Assembly: GCA_029204225.1 (NCBI GenBank) | Contig: CM055097.1 | Coordinates: 55,997,793-56,061,792 of the forward strand | Length of the DNA: 64,000 bases | Reading direction: 5' to 3' | Origin: Diphasiastrum complanatum | Lineage: Eukaryota > Streptophyta > Lycopodiopsida > Lycopodiales > Lycopodiaceae | Part shown: positions 31,950 to 41,700 of the stretch, piece by piece | How the letters are laid out: each line of letters starts with the position of its first letter | Position numbering within the stretch: position 1 is the stretch's first letter | Position numbers and translations under genes: made by a program | Notes under the pieces: model-generated | Told to the model about the DNA's origin: nothing | The model's database searches: none | The model's input: the letters and a program-made list of their open reading frames with translations, nothing else

Positions 31950-33190
31950 TGGTCGAATAAGACCAAGGGTTGAAATAAGATAAGTGAGTCGAATTTTTGA
32001 TTTCGACCCTCGATATCAAAATAGACATTGACTCGATTTGATTCGACCCGTTGATCCAAGCCAATGATCAACTAGTTTCAGATCCAATTCGACTTGTCCC
32101 AAGGTCAATTCTACTTCGACCATGAACTGAGAAACACTCTGTTTTTGCAGTTTCTTGAAGTGATTTCAACCAGCATGTTGTTCCTTTTGCCCGGTAGTGG
32201 ATTATTGCATGGAGTGAGGTTAAAATGCAATATTGTTAGTCAATGTCAAAAGGTGTGGATTGGATAGCTCTTACAAGACAATTTTTACAAATGGCAAGCA
32301 TCTAGCTCGGTAGGGGCCAAGACTGAAGCACCATTGCGAAAGGAAACTCACTTTATAGCTAAGGTCCTTCAAAACAAGGTGAGGATGGTAGAGTTGTGTA
32401 TTGTGGCCAGATCAACGTAGACTAAGAACTCGACCACTGCTTCATTGATGTATAGAAGCCATGAGCTCCATGTTTTGGCTTATCCAATTTTTTAGCTATG
32501 CCATGTTAGATAAGCTATTATGACGATTTGATGAAAGTTCTTGTGCCCCCCTCTTAGATGAGTTTGAGGCTTGAGAATTAAAATGAGTTTTTTATTTTTA
32601 TTTTGAATTTTCTAAAATGCAATATTTGTTTTTTTATTCGACAATTTGAATTCGTAGTCTGCGTAAATCAAAGCTTTTCGTGATATATCAATAATGTTGT
32701 TAGCTTTGTCACGAGAATGTTACTCTATTGTAATGATTGACTAGAAGATGAGGAGGTGTCACTCTTGGGTGAATTCAATGATCTAAGTAAATTTTTTTAA
32801 TCTTTTAAAATAAAATCTTTGTTTTAATCAATGCCAAGATTCTGGTGATACATCAATTACATTGTATAGCTATATATAATAATATATATTTATACAAAAT
32901 CCCAAAACACCAAGTAATTCCTGAATTAAAAAAAAAAAAAATAGCTCAGCTGATAATATCGGTCTATTTTCTAGGGACATTACAAAGCCATGGATTCTTT
33001 TTCCGGCGCACAAACAGGTAGCCCAGAGGCTTCTAAAAAAAGGACAGATGTCGAGATAAAGGCGACGGGTTTGTCGTCTGAAAAGAGGTGACAAAATGGC
33101 GCTCCTCACATAATACACAGAATTTTCGAGGAGGTAGCGCTCTTGCGCTCGAGCAAGCGCGTCTTCGATTTGATGCTTCTCCCGTCTTGA
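31950..33190. other. AT-rich spacer, no gene recognised
   Basis: No ORF with a domain. The stretch next to the LTR has several 'tcgaccc/tcgattcgac' phrases (31950-32110). A poly-A run lies at about 32930-32941. Confidence 0.4.
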
Positions 33191-34154
33191 ATGCACGCCC
33201 TCGCGAGCATGGCTTTGCATTTTACGCCATCGCCGGTTGTGGTGCATCGGGCCGTTTCCTTCTTCGCAAGACAGCAACAGCATAATTTGAGATTGACCTC
33301 CGCTTGCTGCTGTTTTTCTGCCAATTCTTTTCGAGGCTTGCCCTTTCTTTCACCATGTACGCTTTCATCTTCAATATCTAATCACCCTAAGGGTAAGATT
33401 ATTAATAGCGTAATACTTTGGAAATTGTTCTCTGTGCGTGTTGATTATTCCCCCATGGGCCATTTGCTGACTGTCTAGTTTTGGTTTGTTTCTTTTGATA
33501 ACAAGTATAATCCATTATGCCTGTCAGTACATTGCCAGGTCATAAAAAAATATCACTAAGGGTAATATAACAACAATATGCCCTGGAAATTCCTTTCTGG
33601 ACATTGCTGTGTGTGCTTGTAATTACCTCATGAACCATTTTGTAGACTGACTAGTTTGTTTGTTTCTTTTGATCAGATATACTCCATTATGCTTGTTCAC
33701 TGCATTGTCAGGTCATAAGAAAACACCATTTCAAAGGTAGGATAAGAACATAACGCCTTGAAAATAAGCTTGATGTAGACTGACTAGTTTTGGTTCGTTT
33801 CATTTGTGTGTTGATAAGTCCCGCAGAGTCCTTTGTAGACTGAAGAGTTTTGGTTGGTTTCTTTCGATAAGTATACTCTACTATGCCCATCATTACATTG
33901 TCAGATCATAATAAACGTCACCTTAAGAGTAAGATAAGAACAGAATGCCTTGGAAATTGCCATCTATTTATTGATAAGTCTCGCACGAGTCAATCGTAGA
34001 CTTACTCATTGTGGTTCGTTTAAAAACAAATCCATTATGCCTGTTCACTACATTGTTAGGCCATAAGAAAATATCATATGTAGTGGTTTTTGATTCTAAG
34101 CCTTGTATGATATCGCATGAAAATCTTACAAAGTTTGTTAGAGCATTCGAACAG
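33191..34154 (+). CDS. Candidate plastid-targeted protein gene, exons 1 and 2
   Basis: Exon 1 (33191-33392; an alternative Met is at 33209) encodes about 67 residues rich in Ser, Arg, Ala and Phe with no Asp or Glu, the composition of a chloroplast transit peptide (MALHFTPSPVVVHRAVSFFA). It ends at a consensus donor (AAGG|GTAAG, phase 1). Exon 2 (34060-34154) follows an AG acceptor in matching phase and gives GHKKISYVVVFDSKPCMISH to FVRAFEQ, then a GTGGCC donor. A third exon may start at 34219 after a pyrimidine-rich tract and AG, but I cannot settle its frame. I do not recognise the mature protein. The intron contains tandem copies of the exon/intron junction. Confidence 0.42.
33380..34070 (+). 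repeat. Four-copy tandem repeat carrying splice junctions
   Basis: Units of about 169, 175 and 192 bp share the pattern 'gtcataa.aaa...cac...aag(g)gtaa.ataa', 'ccttggaaatt', 'gtagactgactagtttt', 'tttgtttcttttgat' and 'ccattatgcctgt'. Each unit contains a copy of the donor (GT at 33393, 33562, 33737, 33929) and of the acceptor that precedes exon 2. Confidence 0.75.
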
Positions 34155-34405
34155 GTGGCCTGTGCCGTATTTAATTTCTCTTCTTTCAGTTTTGATATTC
34201 ATTAGATTTTTTTCTCAGAATCTAGGAAAAGTTTCAGCCAGTTGTCATGGAATTATGTTCTTCATGAGTTTATCAAGAAGATTCTGGATAGCTGGTCAAA
34301 CTTATGCCATCATGATTATTGTCAGAAGTTGGATGTGCTGGTGGTGTAATAGACCACATATGTCATTTCTTTTTTTATTATAATAAAATAATCAAAGATG
34401 CAGGC

Positions 34406-34421
34406 CGCGTTCCGGAACGCG
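34406..34421. repeat. 16-bp perfect palindrome
   Basis: CGCGTTCCGGAACGCG is its own reverse complement, within a GC-rich patch in otherwise AT-rich DNA. Confidence 0.9.
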
Positions 34422-34695
34422 ATCCAGGATTTCCCATTAGGGTTTCCCGGGGGGTTTTTTTTTTTTGAAATTTTTTTGTTGCCAAAATGGGTATCAAATG
34501 AAAGGTTTTTTTGAGAGCAGTTTATCTAGTTTGCCAAGATTTTCAAGATCAGTGCTGTCCAGTTTTGGGCCATTAAGTGATTTTCTATATAACAGGGTGT
34601 TCAATCGAATCTGAAATGAAATCATGTGCACTGTACTGAACGATATCAAACTTGACAACGGTCATGAATCATAGCAAACCATTGAAGCCATATTG

Positions 34696-34698
<3 letters not shown>

Positions 34699-34757
<59 letters not shown>
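34699..34757 (+). repeat. (CT)n microsatellite
   Basis: About 30 CT units inside the non-coding end of the hAT relic. Confidence 0.95.
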
Positions 34758-34759
<2 letters not shown>

Positions 34760-34924
34760 TGTAGAATGTGATAATTACCATACCGAAGTAAACCATGCTG
34801 AAGAAAACCATATCGAAACACAAACCAACAAGACACAATGTAAAAACATGACTATATAATGCGGGGCTCAAGGCCGTAAAAAAGTATAGTGATGTTTGAT
34901 TAACAATATGTCTCATAAACACTG

Positions 34925-36348
34925 TACACAGTACAACTAAGACTCGTCCTCTAACTCAAAGTCCGAGTCATCGGAGTTTGTGGAATTGCCAAATAGGGAG
35001 TCTGCAGATGATGTTGAGGATGTCATGCGTCGTGGTGAGCCTCTGCCTCTTCCTCTGCCTTTGCCTTTACCTCCAACTTGTCCCCTACCTCTCCCTCCTG
35101 CCCCTTCTTGGTTGGCTCCAACTGCTCCTCCTCTACTGCTCCCTCCAGGTCGCCCTCTAAACTTTGATCTCGTACCCTAGGAAGGCCCTATGAACTAAGG
35201 GTTGACCTAGCCCTCATCTGCCTGTGATACTCCGATCCGCTTTACAAAAAATGCCCCCAACCCACTCCCCCCCTGGAACGTCTAGGTCACTCTCTACACC
35301 TAGGTGCAGGAATGGCAAACTGTGCTCTTAGGTCGAACGTATCATAAATTTGATGCTTGAGTCTCACTGCTGCTAAATCAACTTGATTGGAGTGAACGTC
35401 TTCTATCCACTCGTCCTCCTCGTAACCAGGCCCAAACGCCTCTCCACCCCCCGACAGCTCATCATGTCCCTCCTCCCCTCTCTCCCGGTGTCGAGCTGCT
35501 CTCCTGTGGCGTCGTGTAGACCGTGCCTCTACATTTGCCTGCCTGTGCAGGTCATGATAGATCTCATCCTCGAGCTCCTCCTTCGTAGGTGGTACTCGAG
35601 GAGCAGCAATTGTCGTTTGTACCATGTAGGAGTCAGGGTTCACCTGCAAAAACAAATAGGCATGGTTAACAAACTTATCCATTATCCTTGAAACGCAAGT
35701 ACATCAAGCAATACCGAGTAAGTCACTAAGTAACTCACCTCAATCAAGCGGTCACCCTGTGTGCATGTGTGTCTTAGCATGCGTCCGTTGGTGTTCACGC
35801 ACACCCACCACCTGCACTGCTCAATGGAGAGTTTGTTTCTCCTCTTTGTGTGATGGCTGGCCCGTACGCTCCAGTTCCGCTCACAGGTGGAAGCTGAACA
35901 GTCTTGTGAGAGGACTCTCTTTGCCAATCGTTGGAGGTCAGGAGTACTTCGGCCATGAAAGCTCCACCATGTCACAGGCACCAACTGATCATCTCTCAAC
36001 TGACACTGCTCTCGATCAAAAGGCCACAGGGCCCCCCTGGCCCCGCTCAAACTTTATCATATCTCGCCTTTGTTCTTCAAAGTCGGGCATGTTGGCAAAA
36101 GAAACAGAAGTGGCGTTGTCTGTGACAACTTGAACCACGTGATCTGCCCCAATCTCTTGCACTACATCTTTAATAACTAGGAAGAGTAGCCCACCAAGCC
36201 TTTGAGTAGATGTCCACCGATGCCTCCAAAAGCCTCCAATGTGTCTCTCCTCCAATGCTCCTAAGATCCTTCCAAAAGTAGACAAACAAGATGGCCTCAA
36301 GAATTTACCACCCAACCATAGCTAGATCCAGGCTTCAAGCAAGACCTA
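34925..36348 (-). pseudogene. hAT transposase, C-terminal part (DUF659 + dimerisation)
   Basis: Minus strand. At 36016-36348: GGKFLRPSCLSTFGRILGAL and IGADHVVQVVTDNATSVSFA, a DUF659-type RNase-H-like block with its Asp. The frame then skips the middle of the protein. At 35682-36050: PVTWWSFHGRSTPDLQRLAK, RVLSQDCSASTCERNWS and HTKRRNKLSIEQ, the hAT C-terminal dimerisation motif. At 35287-35682: a Glu/Arg-rich tail. A possible last exon (about 34925-35165) is strongly Arg/Gly-rich (GKGKGRGRGRGSPRR) and ends acidic (DDSDFELEDES), preceded by a plausible intron. The central catalytic region is deleted, so this is non-functional. Confidence 0.8.
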
Positions 36349-37030
36349 TGTAGCACCCCCTTGCTAAACCACAATCATTACCATCACAAACACATGCATG
36401 CTCAAGATCCTACCCCCATCTAAGTCCCATACCAAAGATGGTGATCCTCACAAGAGCAAGCAAGCAAATTCAAAGCTCTCTACACACTAGCAATCCACTA
36501 GAGGATAGAAGCAAGTCACAATACAAGAAATCTCCCCTCAATTGGGCGCCCTCTCCCTCTCATATAGATGGCCAATGACACACTCCAAAGCACTATGGAA
36601 TGCATACACAAGCCAACAAGAAATGGGTAGGCAAATGAAGGGCCAAGAGGCTCACAAGTTAGTGGAATGTCAAAAGACACCTTCCATAACTTGTGGGTCT
36701 TGAATATAACTTCTTGGGTTCTTTAGGGGCATCTTGGGACCCTATTAGGTGCGCTGGCTAACTTTGGCCCAAGACCTATTATGTGATCATGGCTCAAGGT
36801 TTAGGAAAATGACCAATTCCCATGGTAAGGTCCTCCTAACACCTCACTAGGTTCCATACCTCCATCCAGTAGACACCTACGTGCCCTTTTCCAAGGAGTA
36901 CTTTAATGCAAAGGCACCTACCCTTAATCCAAGGGTACTTCTTATCCAAGGGTGACTTGCCATTTAGCCCCCAAGACACTAAATGGGTACAAAGGGGTTA
37001 AAGTACTGCTAGTTACATAGGTATGTAACA
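36349..37030 (-). repeat. 3' LTR of truncated gypsy element
   Basis: Plus-strand ends TGTAGCACCC and ATGTAACA. On the minus strand the preceding sequence 'ttaagggggaaagaa' is a polypurine tract and the LTR starts TGTTACATA. The element's 5' LTR is not in the window. Confidence 0.75.
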
Positions 37031-37470
37031 TTCTTTCCCCCTTAACTTAAATTTTTCGTTGTAGGAAAAAATTTGGAAAATTCTTTTGGAGATCAGTCTC
37101 CTTTTCCCAAGTATCTCTTCTGACTTGCCCCTCCACCTGATTAAAAATTTCTGAAGCACTCTATTCCTTAGAGTTTTCTGCCGGCTATTAACAATTGCCT
37201 CGGGTTCAGGTGGTCCACTCGCGGACTCATCACGAAGAAGCTCTACTAGATCTTCTACAGGGACCAGCGTTTCCCCGACCTTCAAAGAGTGTTTTAACTT
37301 ACTAACGTGAAAAACAGGATGAATTCCAACATTAGCTGGAAGGTCTAGTTTGTATGCGACCTTGTTAATCACTTGGATAACTTTAAAAGGATCGCAACAC
37401 CTAGGTGCCAACTTTGCACACTTACCATACTTACCTAGACACACAGTCCCAGATTACATCCTTCTTCTCA
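37031..37470 (-). pseudogene. gypsy integrase C-terminus with chromodomain
   Basis: Minus-strand ORF at 37013-37444: CCDPFKVIQVINKVAYKLDL, NVGIHPVFHVSKLKHSL and EAIVNSRQKTLRNRVLQKFL followed by IRWRGKSEE. That is the end of a chromovirus integrase with the start of a chromodomain; the aromatic W expected after the EE is gone through a frame change. Everything upstream of this is deleted. Confidence 0.85.
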
Positions 37471-37496
37471 CGCAGGAGATCGCGTTCTGATGCAGA

Positions 37497-37722
37497 CATG
37501 ACTGACAGCGATTGTGACGACATTCCCAGACCGAGGACGCAGAGGCGACGCACCACCCAGCCTCAGGCGACCATGAGAGTTACACGTCCCACCAGGCCTC
37601 CTAGACAGAGACGCACTACATATGCTCATACTCATCGACGACGCCAGCATGCTCCAGCGCTTACTGATGTTACAACTCGCATCACATCCTTCTACAACAT
37701 CAGCACAGTCCTGACTTCTTGA
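37497..37722 (+). CDS. Short basic ORF, unrecognised
   Basis: 75 codons, MTDSDCDDIPRPRTQRRRTT to TTRITSFYNISTVLTS, very rich in Arg, Thr and Pro and with higher GC than the surroundings. It may be the tail exon of a gene or transposon whose other parts were cut away by the gypsy insertion. The sequence after it (AT-rich, T-runs) could be a 3' untranslated region. No function can be assigned. Confidence 0.25.
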
Positions 37723-37875
37723 CATGGATACATGTGATTTTCATGCACAGGCTTTTTCATTTATGTATTTATCTTAGCCTGTACCAGATTTTTTTTTTTA
37801 TTATTACAACATTGGAGACGCTTTAGACGCTCTTATATGCCTTTTGGCATGGAAAAGACATTAATAAAGCTTTCT

Positions 37876-37879
<4 letters not shown>

Positions 37880-37953
<74 letters not shown>
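37880..37953 (+). repeat. (CT)n microsatellite
   Basis: About 37 CT units, uninterrupted. Confidence 0.95.
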
Positions 37954-37956
<3 letters not shown>

Positions 37957-37998
37957 AAGCAAAATTTGTTATGTGGACCGCGAATTTGAAATTTTTTT

Positions 37999-38092
37999 GG
38001 CGATCCAGGACCACGTTTGTGGTCCCGGATCGCCGGCATTCTGAATTGCGCGATCTGGAACGTGGTTGCAGCGGATCGCGATCTGCTGCAAC
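37999..38092. repeat. Two adjacent GC-rich hairpins
   Basis: The first has arms 37999-38014 and 38019-38034 (16 bp, one mismatch) with a GTTT loop. The second, 38065-38092, is a 28-bp palindrome with one mismatched pair, centred on gatcgcgatc. Both carry GATC cores. They lie about 500 bp upstream of the glyoxalase start codon. Confidence 0.85.
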
Positions 38093-38098
38093 TCTGAG

Positions 38099-38425
38099 AA
38101 TAATACTATTTTGTCATAGGGAGTGTTTAGGTGCACGTTTGTGGACCATGTGTTGAATTTGATGGTGAATGAATACGGAGAGGGCACCTCCTTCACTTTT
38201 TCCTAATCATAGGGGTAATTGCTGTTGACCTTGTTTTTTTCTTGATTATAACAAAATGATTTTATTTCGTCATATGGAGTGTTTAGGTGCATGTATGTGA
38301 ACTAATGTGTTAAATTTGATAGTGCTTTTCCATAATCATAGGGTTAAATTGCTGTTCAGTTTGTTTCCTTCTTCATTATTACAAAATGATTCTATCTTGT
38401 CATTTATAGTGTCTAGGTGCATGTT
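38099..38425 (+). repeat. Degenerate tandem repeat upstream of glyoxalase I
   Basis: Two and a third copies of a 135-150 bp unit: 'gtcata.ggagtgtttaggtgca', 'gtgttaaatttgat', 'cataatcatagggttaaattgctgtt', 'acaaaatgatt'. The starts are near 38112, 38269 and 38399. Confidence 0.8.
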
Positions 38426-38591
38426 TTCAGCATCTTTGGTAGAGACCTGCTTTTTGGATTTTTTACATTTTTTGGGAGGGAGATAGTTTCAAAAGGAAGG
38501 CTCACAATCAAAAGTAGTCTTTTGGATCACAGGTACTCAGCTAGGAAAATTCGCTAAGCTTGGTATAGGTCATCATTTTAGAGTCTGCAAC

Positions 38592-38713
38592 ATGGCAACA
38601 TCGGGGGCTGCAGAAGTCCTAAGTAAAGATAGCCTTTTGGAGTGGGCCCAGAAGGACGAACGCCGCATGCTTCATGTTGTGTATCGTGTGGGGGATCTGG
38701 AAAAGACTATCAA
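38592..38713 (+). CDS. Glyoxalase I exon 1
   Basis: ATG in the context caacATGGca. Encodes residues 1-40 plus two bases ([15 protein letters not shown]). The donor AA|GTATGA leaves phase 2, completed by the first base of exon 2 to give Lys41. Confidence 0.92.
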
Positions 38714-41700
38714 GTATGATGCTTGTGTTGCCTAACATTGCTGATTAGATCTTGTTTCCAATTTAGCTTTGTCAAAATATGCTTCTAATACTGTATCTTG
38801 TTGTCAAACATTTAGACTCTAGGATAATAGGTCCTTCTGTTTATGGGCTTATAAGCTGGTCTTTAAACGGTAAAATTTCTAAATACATTCTGATGTCTTG
38901 AAACTGATCCGAATCTAAGATCGCTGGTTCAAATTTATGGATTTCTTGTGGGCTGTGTATTGCTGTTCTAGAGGAAGTGATATGTACTTTGGCTGCTGCA
39001 GATTTTACACAGAATGTTTGGGGATGAAACTTCTGAGAAAGAGGGACATTCCAGAAGAGAGATACACTAATGCCTTTCTTGGTTATGGTCCAGAGGAGAC
39101 TCATTTTGTTGTTGAACTGACCTATAGTAAGTTGGATAAACATGTCGGAGCCAGATTAATATTCATATGCTATTTAATTGAAGTTTGACATTGTCGAAGT
39201 ATTGTTTTTGCATGAAGTTTCTTGATGTTCTGAAACTGTCACTTATTCTGATGACGTTGAGGACTAGCAGATTTGGGGGTGGACAAGTATGGCTCAGGGA
39301 TTAGATTTATGTATGAAATTGTTGCTTATAACATTTTTTCTTTGTTTTGGAACAAGCAGATTATGGAGTGGACAAGTATGACTTGGGGACAGGCTTTGGA
39401 CACTTTGGCATAGCAGTTGAAGATGTATGTTTGTCAGTCTATCATATGTCTGTGCATAACGTTGTTCAGGATTGTCAATCTTCGGTTACAAGAGCAAGCT
39501 ATTGAATTTTAGGTTGTAAGCAATGGTTAATTTTGTGCCCTATTGTTTTCCGCTTTTTCCACTTATTAAAAAGTTTTAGAAGATTTCATTTTGTGTTATA
39601 AGGTCACATGAGTATGCTGAACAACCTTGAGGTTTTGAGTCGGGACTATGCAAAGGATCACACAAAACATTATCTGGGTAAGAATAGGGAGTTTGTCGCA
39701 GCAGATATCCTGTTAAACAATCATAGTTTTTCTAAAGGAATGGTTGGTTCGTGTTTAAGAAACATAATTGCACAGTGTTCTGGACCGTACATTCTGCAAT
39801 GGTTCCAGAATTTGGCATCCCTGGGGGAACATTCCTTTTGCAAAATAACAAAAAGGGGTCAGCAAATTTTGTCTTTGGTCATCTCAATCTGTGACTTGAA
39901 AACAATCAAAGAAGGTATCGATGAACAGACAACTTGCTGATAGATGCTAGGCATATACGTGTGCATGCCCTGCAAACTCACTTGTAGAATCTACATAGTA
40001 TTTGACATGATACATCATACATAACTCAGAAACATCTCTAGCCACTGCTAAAAACTGGTTGTTGAAATACGTACTGTGTTTCCATTCTTAAAACATAATC
40101 CCCAAGTTACTAATATGCCTTGGGCAAAAAACTATAGTAGATAAACAACGTTGCATACTACTGAAACTTGGATGACAATGTAGAAGTGAATTTATATAAA
40201 ACAGTGTCATGAGAAGAAGTCTAGGAACTAATACACAAATGTCCTGACTTATGAGCCTTGCATAGCATTGAGCAGTAGTACCTACATGATCTGGGATGAA
40301 TACGAAAGAGCTATAATCTCAAGACATCATCGTTGTCATCCTCAAATGACAACTGCTGTGTATCACTCAAAGATGAAGAAAATGTATGCAAGTGAATCTT
40401 CTGGAGACATTTGTTTGACCCATGCTTCCCTCTGTCACTTTCTCAAGGCTGCCATGACCCCTCTTTGACCGTGATTCCTCTACCTGTGATGCTGCTGCTG
40501 CTGCTGCATGCGTCTACATGCACATTGCAGATCCATTAGCCTAACTACCGAAATCTCTGGGCCTTTCTCTGCTCTGCAAGTAGGTGGTGTGGCCTATGCT
40601 ATAACTTGGAATAAAACCCCAACCACCCCCCCCCCCCCCCCTTTCCATTCCATTCTTGTCAATCTATTTGCCCAAGCCAGGAGGGGGGAGGGGGGGACAC
40701 TAGTGGCATTTTTGCTGTTCAGATCCAGCTTCTCTGGCAGCGTGACAGCTCACTATGACCATTATGGTGACTCTATGCTAGTATTATCCTTTACAAAATA
40801 CATGGAGTTAAGGTATAGAGCCTCCCTTTCCTCAGCTTTGTCTCAACCTCATCCTTTCCCTCAAATGCTTCAATCTCCTTCTTAGCTCTAGCAATAGACC
40901 TGGTCATCATACTCTGCCTCCGCTCAAGTGCCATCTCACTTTGAAAAAAAAAACACCACACCAGCCTCAATGAGTCTGATGGCTTTTGTGCTGGGATCTG
41001 GAGAAAGAGTGAGAATAGTGCCATACAACTTTGCAATAACGTGACCAATCATAAGAGTTCGACATTTACTAGGATTTGTGGGATCACCATTTTTGTGTAT
41101 GGGATGAATGATGTTATTGCACTAAGAAGAGGGAAAACCAGAGACAACGACCTGATGGAGTCAGGTGGCTAAGAGGGCTGACAGCAAAATAGCTGCATGG
41201 ATCAGTAATTCCAGACCATCAATATCCCTGGCTTTATAGGTTTGTTTTCTTGATGGCATTATAGACCATATCAGTAGTGAAGAAGGGTGAACTTAGAAGG
41301 TCTAGGGGAGATGGAAATGGGTGTGTCAGTATGAATCGTATATAAGGCGGTGGCATATCATTTCAGATGCGCTGGTCATCAAGGAGTGGAGGTGGAGCAC
41401 GGAATGAACTCAGGCCAAAATGTGCTTGTGGAAGGACTGTAAAGAAGCCCAATAAGTCGTCTCTCTTCCGACTTGTCATAGGTTCGCTTCTTGCGGCGAA
41501 GTAAGCGGGTGGAGAGTAAAAGATGGGGTGTGTGCATGCGTGCTTGTTGGACAAGGTGATGGTGGGAACGACACTCGTCGTTATACTAAGTATGGCGTAC
41601 TGATCTGGACCTGGTAGGTTTGGTAGATTTGTGTTTGTGATTGTGAGGTTTGGAAGGAAAGGCTATTGCTATGGTATGGAGTGCTGTAGTAAGGAAGGAA

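Larger units (their letters stand above)
34593..36348 (-). mobile_element. hAT-type DNA transposon relic
   Basis: A minus-strand transposase gene fragment (DUF659 plus the hAT dimerisation region) is followed downstream by a non-coding end that begins CAGGGTGTTCAATCG at 34593, the form of a hAT terminal inverted repeat. Short repeated motifs (accatNNNgaa) lie inside it. The other end is missing because a truncated gypsy LTR joins at 36349. The candidate 8-bp flank on the left is ctatataa. Confidence 0.7.

Noticed and set aside
33380-34070. CRISPR-like array
   Set aside because: Repeats are about 170-190 bp, degenerate and without unique spacers; this is a plant intron duplication.
34978-35180. 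Pro/Leu-rich plus-strand ORFs (LPLPLPLPLPP)
   Set aside because: They are the antisense of the Arg/Gly-rich tail of the minus-strand hAT relic and lie inside that element.
39608-39940. 110-codon plus-strand ORF in intron 3
   Set aside because: Looks somewhat protein-like, but I recognise no family and it sits in an intron; not supported enough for a gene call.
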